Shown here piece by piece: positions 17,003 through 25,825 of a stretch of 64,000 bases of DNA. This stretch comes from Avoscillospira_A sp052117125 (GTDB lineage: Bacteria; Bacillota; Clostridia; Oscillospirales; Oscillospiraceae). Where the stretch lies: the NCBI RefSeq assembly GCF_052117125.1, contig NZ_JBQKJT010000001.1, positions 124,001 to 188,000 on the forward strand. Direction: 5' to 3'. Position numbers and translations under genes: made by a program. The notes below the pieces were generated by a model, which saw nothing but the letters and a program-made list of their open reading frames with translations, was not told the DNA's origin and did not search any database. Numbering within the stretch: position 1 is the first letter of the stretch; each line of letters starts with the position of its first letter.

Positions 17003-17584
17003 TTGGCAATGTCGATGATTTGGTTGCTGTTATCGTTGAGTTCCATTGTCTACGCGCTAATTGATAATTGTACGAAAGTCTTAGGGACAGCTGTCCTTGA
17101 CGGGGCCTCTTCGGCCATTACGCTGTCGTTGTCGCTGGCGGGCAGTCTGTGTCTGTGGAGCGGCCTTTTGAAGGTCATGGAACGCAGCGGCGTCACGGCT
17201 TTGCTGTCCCGGCTGCTGCGGCCCGTCCTGGGACGGCTGTTTCCCCAGGCGTCCCGGGACCCGGAGGCGTTGGGCCACATCAGCGCCAATGTGTCGGCCA
17301 ATCTTCTGGGCCTGGGCAATGCGGCCACTCCCGCCGGTGTGGCCGCCGCCAAACGGATGCGGCAATTGTCCGGTTCCTCCACGGCATCCCATGAGCTGTG
17401 CCGGTTTCTGGTGCTGAATACGGCCTCGGTCCAGCTGCTGCCCACCACCGTGGCCGCCATCCGGGCGGCGGCGGGATGCGCGTCGCCCTTTGACATTCTG
17501 CCCGCCGTCTGGCTCACGTCCGTCTGTGCTCTGGCGGTGGGTCTGCTGGCGGCGCGGCTGTTCCAACGGCTGGGGAGGGATTGA
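17003..17584 (+). CDS. spmA: Spore maturation protein A
   Basis: 193 residues from the TTG start; a nucleoside-recognition (Gate) domain membrane protein. Signature GHISANVSANLLGLGNAATP and HELCRFLVLNTASVQLLPTT fit SpmA well. With SpmB it contributes to spore-core dehydration in Bacillus (family knowledge). Start: GGAGGGG ends 6 bases before TTG 17003; ATG 17009 would leave a 12-base gap and ATG 16988 overlaps the SD. The gene is followed directly by spmB. Confidence 0.9.
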   Translation: MAMSMIWLLLSLSSIVYALIDNCTKVLGTAVLDGASSAITLSLSLAGSLCLWSGLLKVMERSGVTALLSRLLRPVLGRLFPQASRDPEALGHISANVSANLLGLGNAATPAGVAAAKRMRQLSGSSTASHELCRFLVLNTASVQLLPTTVAAIRAAAGCASPFDILPAVWLTSVCALAVGLLAARLFQRLGRD

Positions 17585-17586
17585 CG

Positions 17587-18096
17587 GTGCTGGATTTGCT
17601 GATTCCCCTGATTATGGTGGCGGTGGCCCTGGCGGGTCTGTCCCGCAAACAGGACGTTTACGGCCTGTTGGTGGAGGGGGGCCGGGACGGTCTGCGGGTG
17701 CTGGCATCCATTGTCCCGGCGCTGGTGATGCTGCTGTCGGCCACATCCATGCTGCGGGCGTCGGGGGCCATGGACGCGTTGGCCGCGTTTCTCAGCCCGG
17801 CCCTGCGGTATGTGGGCATCCCGCCGGAGGTGGCCCCCCTGCTGCTGGTGCGGCCCATCAGCGGCAGCGCCGCGCTGGCGTTGGGGGCGGACCTCATCGC
17901 CGCCTATGGCCCCGATTCCCCCGTAGGCCGGACCGCGGCGATTCTGCTGGGGTCCACGGAGACCACCTTTTACGCCGTGTCGGTGTATTGCGGCGCGGCG
18001 GGCATTTCCAAAACGCGGTACGCCATACCGGCGGCGCTGCTGGCCGACTGTACGGGATTTCTGGTGGCATCGTGGTCGGCCCGGTGGCTGTTTTAA
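17587..18096 (+). CDS. spmB: Spore maturation protein B
   Basis: 169 residues, Gate-domain membrane protein with RPISGSAALALGADLI and LGSTETTFYAVSVYCGAAG, both SpmB hallmarks. The GTG at 17587 is chosen because GGAGGG lies 7 bases upstream, although a TTG at 17581 overlaps the spmA stop. Partner of spmA in spore maturation, which places this organism in a lineage with sporulation genes. Confidence 0.9.
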   Translation: MLDLLIPLIMVAVALAGLSRKQDVYGLLVEGGRDGLRVLASIVPALVMLLSATSMLRASGAMDALAAFLSPALRYVGIPPEVAPLLLVRPISGSAALALGADLIAAYGPDSPVGRTAAILLGSTETTFYAVSVYCGAAGISKTRYAIPAALLADCTGFLVASWSARWLF

Positions 18097-18249
18097 GTCC
18101 TGTAAACTTTAGGGATATATGATAAATTTTGTTTTTTTACCATTTATTTTCCGATGAACCTTAATTTTACTTTAAACCGGTCGATAGAGAGGATAGTCCC
18201 GTCGGACGGGATTACCCATTGTGGAGGAAAAATTGGAGGAGTCTCAACT

Positions 18250-18630
18250 ATGAAACAAAAACTGTTCAAAGCATTTGCTCTGCTGCTGACCCTGATCACC
18301 GTCATGAGCCTGGTGGCCTGCGGCGGCGGCGATTCCAAGGATACCGACCTGACCGGCACCACCTGGGCGCTGAGCGGCGGTTCTCAGGGCGACACCACCG
18401 TGGACAAGGCCACGCTGGAGACCCTGTTCGGCGGCGAAATGACCTATACCTTTGAAGAAGGCGGTAAGATGACTGCTGCTGCTGCCGGTGTGGAAGTGGA
18501 AGGCACCTGGACCCAGGACGGTTCCGAAGTGACCATGGACGTACAGGGCCAGTCCAGCACCATGACCATCGACGGCGATAAGCTGCTGCTGAAGCAGGGT
18601 GACATCACCGTGGAGTTCACCAAGAAATAA
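18250..18630 (+). CDS. Small secreted lipoprotein, DUF5640-like
   Basis: 126 residues. A lipoprotein signal with lipobox LVAC (Cys about residue 24) is followed by a beta-rich domain with TGTTWALSGG, TYTFEEGGKMT and VEGTWTQDGSEVTM, a lipocalin-like strand pattern seen in DUF5640-type clostridial lipoproteins. Anchored on the outer face of the membrane; role unknown. SD GGAGGAG precedes the ATG. Monocistronic, with its own terminator. Confidence 0.75.
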   Translation: MKQKLFKAFALLLTLITVMSLVACGGGDSKDTDLTGTTWALSGGSQGDTTVDKATLETLFGGEMTYTFEEGGKMTAAAAGVEVEGTWTQDGSEVTMDVQGQSSTMTIDGDKLLLKQGDITVEFTKK

Positions 18631-18661
18631 GTACATCGAACCGCGTCCGACTGGATACCGT

Positions 18662-18700
18662 GGGACGTCCTGCCAGGAAGGAGGCAGGACGTCCCTTTTT
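18662..18700 (+). terminator. Terminator after the small lipoprotein gene
   Basis: GGGACGTCCTGCC / GGCAGGACGTCCC, 13-bp perfect stem, 8-nt loop, then TTTTT. Confidence 0.9.
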
Positions 18701-18774
18701 GTATGTTCCTTGCATCCCGGCGGCACCCGCTCCTCCCCACCGCCGCACCGATGCGAACCCGTACCACACATATC

Positions 18775-19020
18775 CCACCACCCCCCGGCGGGGCTGAGGG
18801 GCCTTTGGCCCTCCCACCGCAACAATGCGAAGCATGGATTGAGGGCGTGACCGCACAAATTCGGCGGCACCGCACCAAACCACTAAAATAACACTCCCCC
18901 AAAATTAAAAAGTTTTACTCGATTTTTTTCAAAAAATCGCAGGGGTCCAGGGGGCGGCGCCCCCGGTCGCGCCTCGCAAGGCGCGAAACCCTCTCCCCGT
19001 CGCAGCTGGCGCTCCCCCCT
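18775..19020 (+). repeat. Mosaic hairpin repeat, copy H with long arm
   Basis: Long arm starting CCCGGCGGGGCTGAGGGG, with CAACAATGCGAAGCATGG and GCACCGCACCAAACC, then T-hairpin, GGGGGCGGCGCCCCC and CGCGCCT-CGCA-AGGCGCG. The last units are degenerate. Lies between the lipoprotein terminator and the argS promoter. Confidence 0.88.
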
Positions 19021-19054
19021 CCCCGCCGGAGCGGCCGAAAGTCCCCCATTCTTC

Positions 19055-19083
19055 TTTACACGGCACCGCTTTTTTGGTATGAT
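19055..19083 (+). promoter_or_regulatory. Promoter of argS
   Basis: TTTACA, 17-base spacer, TATGAT, about 39 bases before the start codon. Confidence 0.7.
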
Positions 19084-19121
19084 AAACAATACGATTACAA
19101 AAGAGAAAGGAATTTCTTTTT

Positions 19122-20879
19122 ATGGAAAAGTTATTAGATTTGATTTCGGCGACGGTGTCGGGAGCGTTTGCGGCGGCGGGCTATGATGCGGCGTTGGGGC
19201 GGGTAACGGTGTCGAACCGGCCGGACCTGTGCCAGTTTCAGTGCAACGGGGCCATGCCGGCGGCGAAGCAGTACCGGAAAGCGCCCATAGCCATTGCCAA
19301 TGAGGTGGTGGCCCAGCTGCAAGCGGACGGGATGTTCTCCAAGGTGGAAGCGGTCAACCCCGGTTTCATCAACCTGAACCTGTCGGAAACGGCGCTGGCC
19401 GATTACGTGGGTCAGATGAAGCAGGACAGCCGGTTCGGCGTACCGCTGGCGGAGCAGCAGAAGACCATTGTCATCGACTACGGCGGACCCAACGTGGCGA
19501 AGCCTCTGCACGTGGGCCATCTGCGTTCGGCCATCATCGGCGAGAGCATCAAGCGGATTTACCGGTATTTCGGCCACAAGGTCACGGGCGATATCCATAT
19601 GGGCGACTGGGGCTTGCAGATGGGCCTGATTATTGCCGAGGTCCAGGAGCGTCACCCGGAGCTGCCCTATTTTGACGACAGCTTTACGGGCGAGTATCCC
19701 AAGGAAGCCCCGTTCACCATTTCCGAGCTGGAGGAGATCTACCCTGCCGCCAGCGCCAAATCCAAGGTGGACGAAGCCTTTGCGGAAAAGGCCCATACGG
19801 CTACCTACCTGCTGCAAACGGGCAAGCGGGGCTATAAAGCCATGTGGGACCACATTATGGCCGTGTCCGTGGCGGATTTGAAGAAGAACTATGCCAAGCT
19901 GAACGTGGAGTTCGACGCGTGGCTGGGCGAGAGCGACGCCCAACCGTTTATCGAGCCCATGCTGGCCGATATCAAGGAAAAGGGCCTGTGCCGGGAGAGC
20001 GAGGGCGCGCTGGTTATGGACGTCCAGGAGGAGACGGACACCAAGGAGGTGCCGCCGTGCATTCTGGTGAAGTCCGACGGCGCGACGCTGTACGCCACCA
20101 CGGACCTGGCAACCCTGGTCCAGCGGGAACGGGATTTCCACCCGGACAAGGTGCTGTATGTGGTGGATAAGCGCCAGAGTTTGCACTTTGAGCAGGTGTT
20201 CCGGGCCGCCCGCAAGGCCGGGATTGTGCGTCCGGAAACGGAATTGCAGTTCCTGGGCTTCGGCACCATGAACGGCAAAGATGGAAAACCGTTCAAGACC
20301 CGCGAGGGCGGCGTCATGCGTCTGGAGCGGCTGATTCGGGAAGTCACCGAGTTCGTCTACGCCAAGATTCAGGAGAACAACATCGTCGAGGGTGACGCGG
20401 CCATGGAGACCGCCGGGAAAATCGCCCTGGCCGCTCTGAAATACGGCGACCTGTCCAACCTTGCCACCAAGGATTATATTTTTGATCTGGATCGGTTCTC
20501 GGCCTTTGAGGGCAACACCGGCCCGTATATTCTCTATACGATTGTGCGTATCAAGTCCATCTTGAGCAAGTACCAGGGCGACGTGTCCGCCGCGGCCATT
20601 CAGCCCGCCGCCAACGACGCCGCCCGGGACCTGATGCTGGCTCTGACCCGGTTTGCCGACAATCTGATTCTGTGCTGCCGCGACAGCGCCCCCAACATTC
20701 TCTGTGCCTATATCTATGAACTGGCCGGTTACGCCAACAAGTTCTATCACGAGACAAAGATTCTCACCGAGGAGGACCCCCAGAAGCAGGCCGGCTATAT
20801 CGCCCTCATCGATCTGACCCGCGCCGTCCTGGAGCAGTCCATCGACCTGCTGGGCTTCAGCGCACCGGAGAAGATGTAA
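19122..20879 (+). CDS. argS: Arginyl-tRNA synthetase
   Basis: 585 residues, class I synthetase. An N-terminal Arg-specific additional domain covers about residues 1-110, followed by the HIGH-type motif in PNVAKPLHVGHLRSA (about 124-138), the Rossmann core, the KMSKS-equivalent loop KDGKPFKTREGG, and the helical anticodon-binding domain (NTGPYILYTIVRIKSIL to the end). It charges tRNA-Arg with arginine. Full length. SD AAAGGAA upstream. Mosaic copy I sits right behind the stop. Confidence 0.96.
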   Translation: MEKLLDLISATVSGAFAAAGYDAALGRVTVSNRPDLCQFQCNGAMPAAKQYRKAPIAIANEVVAQLQADGMFSKVEAVNPGFINLNLSETALADYVGQMKQDSRFGVPLAEQQKTIVIDYGGPNVAKPLHVGHLRSAIIGESIKRIYRYFGHKVTGDIHMGDWGLQMGLIIAEVQERHPELPYFDDSFTGEYPKEAPFTISELEEIYPAASAKSKVDEAFAEKAHTATYLLQTGKRGYKAMWDHIMAVSVADLKKNYAKLNVEFDAWLGESDAQPFIEPMLADIKEKGLCRESEGALVMDVQEETDTKEVPPCILVKSDGATLYATTDLATLVQRERDFHPDKVLYVVDKRQSLHFEQVFRAARKAGIVRPETELQFLGFGTMNGKDGKPFKTREGGVMRLERLIREVTEFVYAKIQENNIVEGDAAMETAGKIALAALKYGDLSNLATKDYIFDLDRFSAFEGNTGPYILYTIVRIKSILSKYQGDVSAAAIQPAANDAARDLMLALTRFADNLILCCRDSAPNILCAYIYELAGYANKFYHETKILTEEDPQKQAGYIALIDLTRAVLEQSIDLLGFSAPEKM

Positions 20880-20888
20880 GTCCGGTGC

Positions 20889-21013
20889 ATGGGGAGTTTC
20901 GCCCGTTGCGACGGGCGACCGGGGGCGCCGCCCCCTGGACCCCCGCGATTTTTTGAAAAAAATCGAGTAAAACTTTTATCTGGCCATGGATTCCGCAAGA
21001 ATCCATGGCCGGG
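20889..21013 (-). repeat. Mosaic hairpin repeat, copy I
   Basis: Directly after argS: CGCCCGT-TGCG-ACGGGCG, GGGGGCGCCGCCCCC, T-hairpin, then GGCCATGGATTC/GAATCCATGGCC hairpin with CGCAA loop. Confidence 0.9.
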
Positions 21014-21057
21014 AGTTTATGTTTTATATAATTCATTGATTCTGAGGAGGTATTGTT

Positions 21058-21588
21058 ATGATTCATTCTTCCCATGACGCCGAACAGGCCCATCTGCTTT
21101 CCACGGCCCAGGCCATGTGTGCCGCCGCCCGCACGGCTCCCAAAACAAAGGGCCTGGACTATCTGGACACCTGCATCCTGACCGGCGACGATTTGGAATC
21201 TCCGGCCGCCAAAATGGAGGAGCTGGCCGACACCCACAATGCCGCATTCCTGCGCCGGGACGCAGGCAACCTCCGCAGCAGCGGCGCAGTGGTCCTCCTC
21301 GGTGCCAAAAACGTCCCCCGCGGCATCAATGGGCTATGTCAATACTGCGGCTTCCCCGATTGCGCCGCCGCAGCCGCCGCCGGGGCCGCCTGCGTCTATA
21401 CGTCCATGGATTTGGGCATTGCCGTCGGCTCCGCTTCGGCCATCGCCGCCGATCACCGGGTGGACAGCCGCGTGATGTTCTCCGCCGGACGGGCCGCCCT
21501 GGCCCTGGGCCTGCTCCCCGATTGCTCCATGGCCATCGCCATTCCCCTCAGCGTTTCCGGCAAGTCCCCCTACTTCGACCGGAAGTGA
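21058..21588 (+). CDS. DUF2148 ferredoxin-domain protein
   Basis: 176 residues. Two typical blocks: N-terminal AMCAAARTAPKTKGLDYLDT and central Cys cluster GLCQYCGFPDCAAA, which probably ligates an Fe-S cluster, then the conserved DLGIAVGSASAIAADHRVD and SVSGKSPYFDR end. The biochemical role of this family is unknown; it is frequent in anaerobes. SD GAGGAGG 8 bases upstream of the ATG. Monocistronic between mosaic copies I and J. Confidence 0.88.
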   Translation: MIHSSHDAEQAHLLSTAQAMCAAARTAPKTKGLDYLDTCILTGDDLESPAAKMEELADTHNAAFLRRDAGNLRSSGAVVLLGAKNVPRGINGLCQYCGFPDCAAAAAAGAACVYTSMDLGIAVGSASAIAADHRVDSRVMFSAGRAALALGLLPDCSMAIAIPLSVSGKSPYFDRK

Positions 21589-21596
21589 CCGCATAG

Positions 21597-21785
21597 GGAT
21601 TTCGCCCGCTGCGGCGGGCGACCGGGGCTTTGCCCCTGGACCCCACAATTTTTTTGAAAAAAAATTTGAGTAAAAACTTTTAACTATTGGGATTTTGAGT
21701 TTTTTATAGTGGTTTGGTACGATGGTTCTGAAAAAGTGCGGCAGCGCGCTCAATCCATGCTTCGCATTGTTGTGTGATTGGGTCG
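21597..21785 (-). repeat. Mosaic hairpin repeat, copy J with partial long arm
   Basis: After the DUF2148 stop: CGCCCGC-TGCG-GCGGGCG, CGGGGCTTTGCCCC, T-hairpin (CAATTTTTTTGAAAAAAAATTTG), then TAGTGGTTTGGTACG long arm with GCGGCAGCGCGCTCAATCC. Confidence 0.87.
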
Positions 21786-21823
21786 GAGCCTGTGCATCAC
21801 CAAAAAACTCCATATAGTATTTT

Positions 21824-21918
21824 TGGCCATGGAATCCAACGGATTCCATGGCCATTGAAAGTTTTACTCGATTTTTTTCAAAAAATCGCGGGGTGTGGGG
21901 CAGCGCCCCACAAAGAAG
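21824..21918 (+). repeat. Mosaic hairpin repeat, copy K
   Basis: GGCCATGGAATCC/GGATTCCATGGCC hairpin, T-hairpin CGATTTTTTTCAAAAAATCG, and GTGTGGGGCAGCGCCCCACA abutting the DUF1934 stop. Mirrors copy J between two convergent genes. Confidence 0.87.
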
Positions 21919-21920
21919 CC

Positions 21921-22343
21921 TCACGGCTCCCACACGGTGATCTCATAGGTATTGGTACCGACCGGGACATGTTCAATCTCCACGGCGTAGTCTACAAAGA
22001 GACTGCCGCCCTTTTCGGTCATGTCGCTGCGGACCCGCCGGGACGACACGCCCAGCAGCATCGCCCCAAAGCCCATATCGTAGAGGGATTCGGTTTTTTC
22101 CCCCTCGATAAAGGTCATGGTGGAATTCAAATCGCCGTCCCGCTGGAGAATGACCCGGTCAGGCTCCACCCGAAAGGTGGTGATAACGCCGTCCAGGCCG
22201 GTCATTTCCGATTCCCGATAGGAGACGGTCACCACGCCGTCCTCCGCCGTCAGCGTGCCGTCGGTGGTCAGTTCGATGACCTGGGGTTCCTCGCCGTCGG
22301 TGTGCTGGGTGCCGCGAATGGCGATGAGTACATCTTTTGTCAT
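21921..22343 (-). CDS. DUF1934 family beta-barrel protein (YwiB-like)
   Basis: 140 residues of alternating beta-strands typical of the YwiB/DUF1934 calycin-like barrel: N-terminal VLIAIRGTQ, central SYRESEMTGLDGVITTFRVE, and MGFGAMLLGVSSRRV plus LFVDYAVEIEH. Function unknown in the family; often near argS or cell-wall genes, as here beside ddl. It starts 14 bases after the ddl stop and is likely cotranscribed with it. Confidence 0.82.
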   Translation of the reverse strand: MTKDVLIAIRGTQHTDGEEPQVIELTTDGTLTAEDGVVTVSYRESEMTGLDGVITTFRVEPDRVILQRDGDLNSTMTFIEGEKTESLYDMGFGAMLLGVSSRRVRSDMTEKGGSLFVDYAVEIEHVPVGTNTYEITVWEP

Positions 22344-22356
22344 AGTTCCTCTTTTC

Positions 22357-23424
22357 TTATTCTTCTTCCATAGCCAACTGCAACAGCTGGTCGATGAGGT
22401 CGCCGTAGGCGATGCCGCTGGCCTCGAACAGTTTGGGATACATGGAGATGGAGGTAAAGCCCGGCAGGGTGTTGATCTCGTTGAAAATAACCTCCTCGCC
22501 GTCGCGGGTCACGAAGAAATCGACCCGGGACAGGCCCCGGCAGCCCAAGGCCTCATAGATGCGGACCGCCGTTTCCCGGACGGTTTCGGAGGCTTCCTCG
22601 GAAATCCGGGCGGGGATATAGCAGGTGGACGTATCGGTGATATATTTGGCCTCGTAATCGTAAAACTCCACACCGGCGTCGATTTCGCCGCAGGCGGAAG
22701 CGGCGGGGGTCTCGTTGCCCAGGACGGCCACTTCCACTTCCCGGCCGTCGATGAACTCCTCCACGAGGATTTTCTTATCGAAGGCGGCGGCCTTGTCCAG
22801 GGCTTCCCGCAGTGCTTCCCGGTTCTTGGCCTTGGACACGCCCACGGAGGAGCCGGTTCCGGCGGGCTTGACAAAGACGGGATACTGGAATTTTGCTTCC
22901 ACGGCGTCCAGGACCTTGTCGGCGTCCCGCTGAAGCTCCCGGCGGGTCACCAAGTGCCAGGCGGCCTGCCGGACGCCGGCGTGATCGGCCACCAGTTTGG
23001 TCAGCGTCTTGTCCATGGCGGTGGCGGAGGCGGCCACCATGGGACCTACACAGGGGATACCGGCCAGCTGCATCAGGCCCTGAATGGAGCCGTCCTCGCC
23101 GTTTTCGCCGTGGAGGACGGGGAAGACCACGTCGATGCGCTCGCGCACCACGCAGTCGCCCTCAAAGCTCAAAAGGCCCTGGCCCCGGACGGGGGAAATG
23201 GCGGCCCGGCGGTTATCGGGGCAGTCGAGCCAGGTGTTTTTGGGCAGCATGGAGTAGTCTTTGCCGCCGAAATGGACCCAGTCGCCGTCGCGGGTGATGC
23301 CCACGGGGAAAATGTTGTATTTCTCCGGGTCCATGTGCCGCAGCACGGACTCGGCAGACCGGAGGGACACCTCATGTTCCGGGGAGACGCCGCCGAACAG
23401 TACGCAAACACTGAGTTTTTTCAA
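22357..23424 (-). CDS. ddl: D-alanine--D-alanine ligase
   Basis: 355 residues, ATP-grasp fold. N-terminal FGGVSPEHEVSLRSAESV, central PVFVKPAGTGSSVGVSK (ATP-binding Lys and glycine-rich loop), VEEFIDGREVEVAVLG, and the metal-binding end FNEINTLPGFTSISMYPKL. It makes the D-Ala-D-Ala dipeptide for peptidoglycan; the residue that decides D-Ala versus D-Lac was not resolved here. Full length, upstream of and probably in operon with the DUF1934 gene. Confidence 0.95.
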   Translation of the reverse strand: MKKLSVCVLFGGVSPEHEVSLRSAESVLRHMDPEKYNIFPVGITRDGDWVHFGGKDYSMLPKNTWLDCPDNRRAAISPVRGQGLLSFEGDCVVRERIDVVFPVLHGENGEDGSIQGLMQLAGIPCVGPMVAASATAMDKTLTKLVADHAGVRQAAWHLVTRRELQRDADKVLDAVEAKFQYPVFVKPAGTGSSVGVSKAKNREALREALDKAAAFDKKILVEEFIDGREVEVAVLGNETPAASACGEIDAGVEFYDYEAKYITDTSTCYIPARISEEASETVRETAVRIYEALGCRGLSRVDFFVTRDGEEVIFNEINTLPGFTSISMYPKLFEASGIAYGDLIDQLLQLAMEEE

Positions 23425-23577
23425 GGTTTTATCCTCTTTTCCAGATGAGATGGTCGGGCGATGCCCATTGCATACGCACCGATGCTTTGTATATAATATT
23501 CTAAAACGCGCCGATTGACAAGGGTATTTTTCACAAAAGAAATTGTTTTAACAGTGGAAATTCCCCACAGGGCCGTA

Positions 23578-23583
23578 TATAAT
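23578..23583 (+). promoter_or_regulatory. Perfect -10 upstream of the 135-residue protein
   Basis: TATAAT about 41 bases before ATG 23624, with only a weak -35 (TGGAAA) at 17 bases. A separate TTGACA at 23516 has no matching -10. Confidence 0.45.
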
Positions 23584-23623
23584 GGAGAGAGAAAGACCAA
23601 AGCGCGAAGGGAGGGCCTGTGCA

Positions 23624-24031
23624 ATGAACATCGAGCTGACAACGAAGGAGTTCCGGCGGCTGCTGGACCTGGTGTACATCGGCAACTGGATCCTCAACTC
23701 CACCCGGGGCGACGACCGGTTTACCGACTACGACCAGGTGGAGAGCAAGCTGTTCGGACTGTGCCGCAGCAACGGAATGTCCACGCTGGTGGAGCGGTGG
23801 AAGGGAGAGGATATCCCGTCCCGCGCCTTTGCCGACGGCGGCATCCACGAGGCCATCATGGATTATGAGGACACCGTGTTTTTTGAGATTCTGGCGGAGG
23901 AACTGGCCCGGCGGGATATGGGCTATGTGGAGGTGTCCTCCGACAATTACGAGGAGCTGGTCAGCCGGATGGATGACTACATCGCGGAATTTGAAGCCCA
24001 CGGCACCGACCATATCACCATCGAGACGTGA
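23624..24031 (+). CDS. Conserved-looking acidic protein, unknown
   Basis: 135 residues, acidic and helical, without Cys clusters or membrane segments. N-terminus LTTKEFRRLLDLVYIGNWIL and C-terminus VSSDNYEELVSRMDDYIAEFEAHG look like two helical pairs. The ATG at 23624 is supported by GGGAGGG upstream and by the promoter at 23578; the frame extends slightly further 5' without an SD. Clostridial genomes carry similar short proteins of unknown role. No function is claimed. Confidence 0.65.
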   Translation: MNIELTTKEFRRLLDLVYIGNWILNSTRGDDRFTDYDQVESKLFGLCRSNGMSTLVERWKGEDIPSRAFADGGIHEAIMDYEDTVFFEILAEELARRDMGYVEVSSDNYEELVSRMDDYIAEFEAHGTDHITIET

Positions 24032-24052
24032 CCCGGCCGACAAATTTTCCCC

Positions 24053-24203
24053 TTGACAAATGCTGTCACAGCAGGGAAAATACTACATGAGGAACACCGC
24101 TGTCACCGACGCAGCGGCTTCCATGGAATTCAGAGTTCCACCGTGTATCGCAGAGGACTGCTGTGCCCATCTGACCCTTTCGGATTGAGCACAGCAGTTT
24201 TTT
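24053..24203 (+). promoter_or_regulatory. Terminator-bearing leader of the GGDEF gene (riboswitch-like)
   Basis: TTGACA at 24053-24058, a weak AT-rich -10 about 18-20 bases on, then a structured leader with hairpins CCGCTG/CAGCGG and GGAA/TTCC. It ends in an intrinsic terminator: CTGCTGTGC (24158-24166) pairing with GCACAGCAG (24189-24197) followed by TTTTTT. The terminator sits 65 bases before the start codon, so read-through must be regulated. I do not recognise the class; no c-di-GMP riboswitch consensus was seen. Confidence 0.55.
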
Positions 24204-24267
24204 ACCGATGCGTCCGGGGAGCCGGCCAGCTGTCGGAAGTGTTTTACGGAGGGAACTTCGCACAAAA

Positions 24268-25653
24268 ATGAAAAAAAATGTGGGGTTGATCTGTTATCTT
24301 TCGGTGTTTTTCATTGTGGAATTTCTGTTTGGATTTTTCATACTGGAAACCCGGAGTATATTTCTGGATAAAACAGCCCAGACAGGCCAATTTCTGGCCC
24401 AGTCCTACGTGGAAAAAATCGACACGCGGCTGGACGATTACGTATTTTCCGTGGAGCTGGCGGGCCAGTATCTGCGGGAGATGGACGCCGCCGGCGTCTC
24501 CATCGACGAGATGCAGCAGTGGCTGCGCTCCTACTGTGAAAAAATTGCGGAGAAATTCGGGGATACGGCGCTGGATTTCTATGCCGTCATCGAGGATACC
24601 CTGGTGACGGCCAATCCCTGGCCCGGCGACAGCAACTATGCCTATCAGACAAAATCCTGGTATTCTGAAGCGGCCAACGCCGAACCGGGTACCATCGTGT
24701 TTTCCGATCTCTATCGGGATGTGGCTACGAAACAGTACGTCTTTACGATTTCCCACTCCTTTGACACCTCCAAAAATGTCGTGGCGCTGGACGTGTATCT
24801 CAGCCGGGGCGACTGGATGCGTTTTACGGAACTGCCGCAGGATTACGGTATTTTTCTCTATGATACCCAGGGCGTTCTGGCCTATGCCATGGGACAGACC
24901 CAGCTGCTTTCGGACATTCCCCAGTCGGAGTATGAGGCGTTGGAGTGTCCGGCGGACGCCCACGCCATCCAGTACCGGGAGCTGAAGGACGAGAATTACA
25001 ATCTGTATCTGTGCTGTCTGGACATTGGCTGGAAAATCGTGGTTGCCATTCCCAGTGAAAACCTGGTGTCGTCGGAGCATATGCTTTTGATGGATGTGGG
25101 CCTGTGGGCGAACATTCTCAACGTGGCAATCGTGATTATCTTCCTCATCAAGAACGAGCTGAGCAAGAAAAAGCACAACCAGGACGTTCTCACGGGCCTG
25201 CTGAACAAGTCGTATTTTACGAAGTGCGTCCGCCGGAAAATCCGCAAGGGAGAGGGCGTGCTGCTGGTCCTGGACCTGGACAATTTCAAGAGCATCAACG
25301 ACAATTACGGCCACGACAACGGCGATCTGGTCTTGCAGCAGGTGGCGAACCTGCTGGAACGCACGTTCCGCAAGACGGATTATATCGGACGGTTTGGCGG
25401 CGATGAATTCATCGTCTATGTGGACAGTGAACTGTCCGATTCCATTTTGGAACGCAAAGCCCAGGACCTGCTCCAGCAGATCGGCAAGCTGTCGCAGCAG
25501 TATCCCCTGGGTGCGCTGTCGGTGAGCATCGGCGGATGCCGCAGCGTCCGGGGCGACCGATACGCCGACGTGTTTAAACGGGCCGACGAAGCCTTGTACA
25601 CCGTCAAGGGCCACGGCAAGAGCGGCTACGCCATGAGCGGCGCTCAGAACTGA
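24268..25653 (+). CDS. Membrane diguanylate cyclase: dCache-like sensor + GGDEF
   Basis: 461 residues. N-terminal membrane segment (about 5-25, LICYLSVFFIVEFLFGFFIL), a large extracytosolic sensor domain (about 40-285) of dCache type, a second membrane segment (VGLWANILNVAIVIIFLI, about 280-300), then a cytosolic GGDEF domain with DVLTGLLNKSYFTKCV, DLDNFKSINDNYGHDNGD and the catalytic loop RFGGDEF. The intact GGDEF predicts cyclic-di-GMP synthesis. No EAL domain. The SD is 14 bases from ATG 24268, unusually far. Expression probably depends on the terminator-bearing leader. Confidence 0.88.
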   Translation: MKKNVGLICYLSVFFIVEFLFGFFILETRSIFLDKTAQTGQFLAQSYVEKIDTRLDDYVFSVELAGQYLREMDAAGVSIDEMQQWLRSYCEKIAEKFGDTALDFYAVIEDTLVTANPWPGDSNYAYQTKSWYSEAANAEPGTIVFSDLYRDVATKQYVFTISHSFDTSKNVVALDVYLSRGDWMRFTELPQDYGIFLYDTQGVLAYAMGQTQLLSDIPQSEYEALECPADAHAIQYRELKDENYNLYLCCLDIGWKIVVAIPSENLVSSEHMLLMDVGLWANILNVAIVIIFLIKNELSKKKHNQDVLTGLLNKSYFTKCVRRKIRKGEGVLLVLDLDNFKSINDNYGHDNGDLVLQQVANLLERTFRKTDYIGRFGGDEFIVYVDSELSDSILERKAQDLLQQIGKLSQQYPLGALSVSIGGCRSVRGDRYADVFKRADEALYTVKGHGKSGYAMSGAQN

Positions 25654-25659
25654 CGGCAC

Positions 25660-25822
25660 CTGTACGCCGGGGCGCTGCCCCGGACCCCGCGATTTTTTGA
25701 AAAAAATCGCGGAGTCCAGAGGCAGGGCCTCTGGTCGCGCCTCGCAAGGCGCGAAACACCCGCCCGTCGCAACGGGCGAAACTCCCGCTGGCCGCAGCCA
25801 GCGAAATCCCCCTGAACCGCTT
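25660..25822. repeat. Mosaic hairpin repeat, copy L (head-to-head fused pair)
   Basis: CCGGGGCGCTGCCCCGG hairpin, one shared T-hairpin GCGATTTTTTGAAAAAAATCGC, then a second G-rich hairpin (AGAGGC/GCCTCT), CGCGCCT-CGCA-AGGCGCG, CGCCCGT-CGCA-ACGGGCG and CGCTGGC-CGCA-GCCAGCG. It serves both convergent genes (GGDEF and aldose epimerase) as if two copies share one terminator hairpin. Confidence 0.87.
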
Positions 25823-25825
25823 TCT

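Noticed and set aside
19134..20750. 538-residue minus-strand ORF over argS
   Set aside because: Shadow of argS, a clear housekeeping gene.
22255..23448. 397-residue plus-strand ORF over ddl
   Set aside because: Shadow of ddl, a clear ATP-grasp enzyme.
23516..23521. TTGACA as promoter for the 135-residue protein
   Set aside because: No -10 at 16-18 bases; the TATAAT at 23578 is farther than any allowed spacing.
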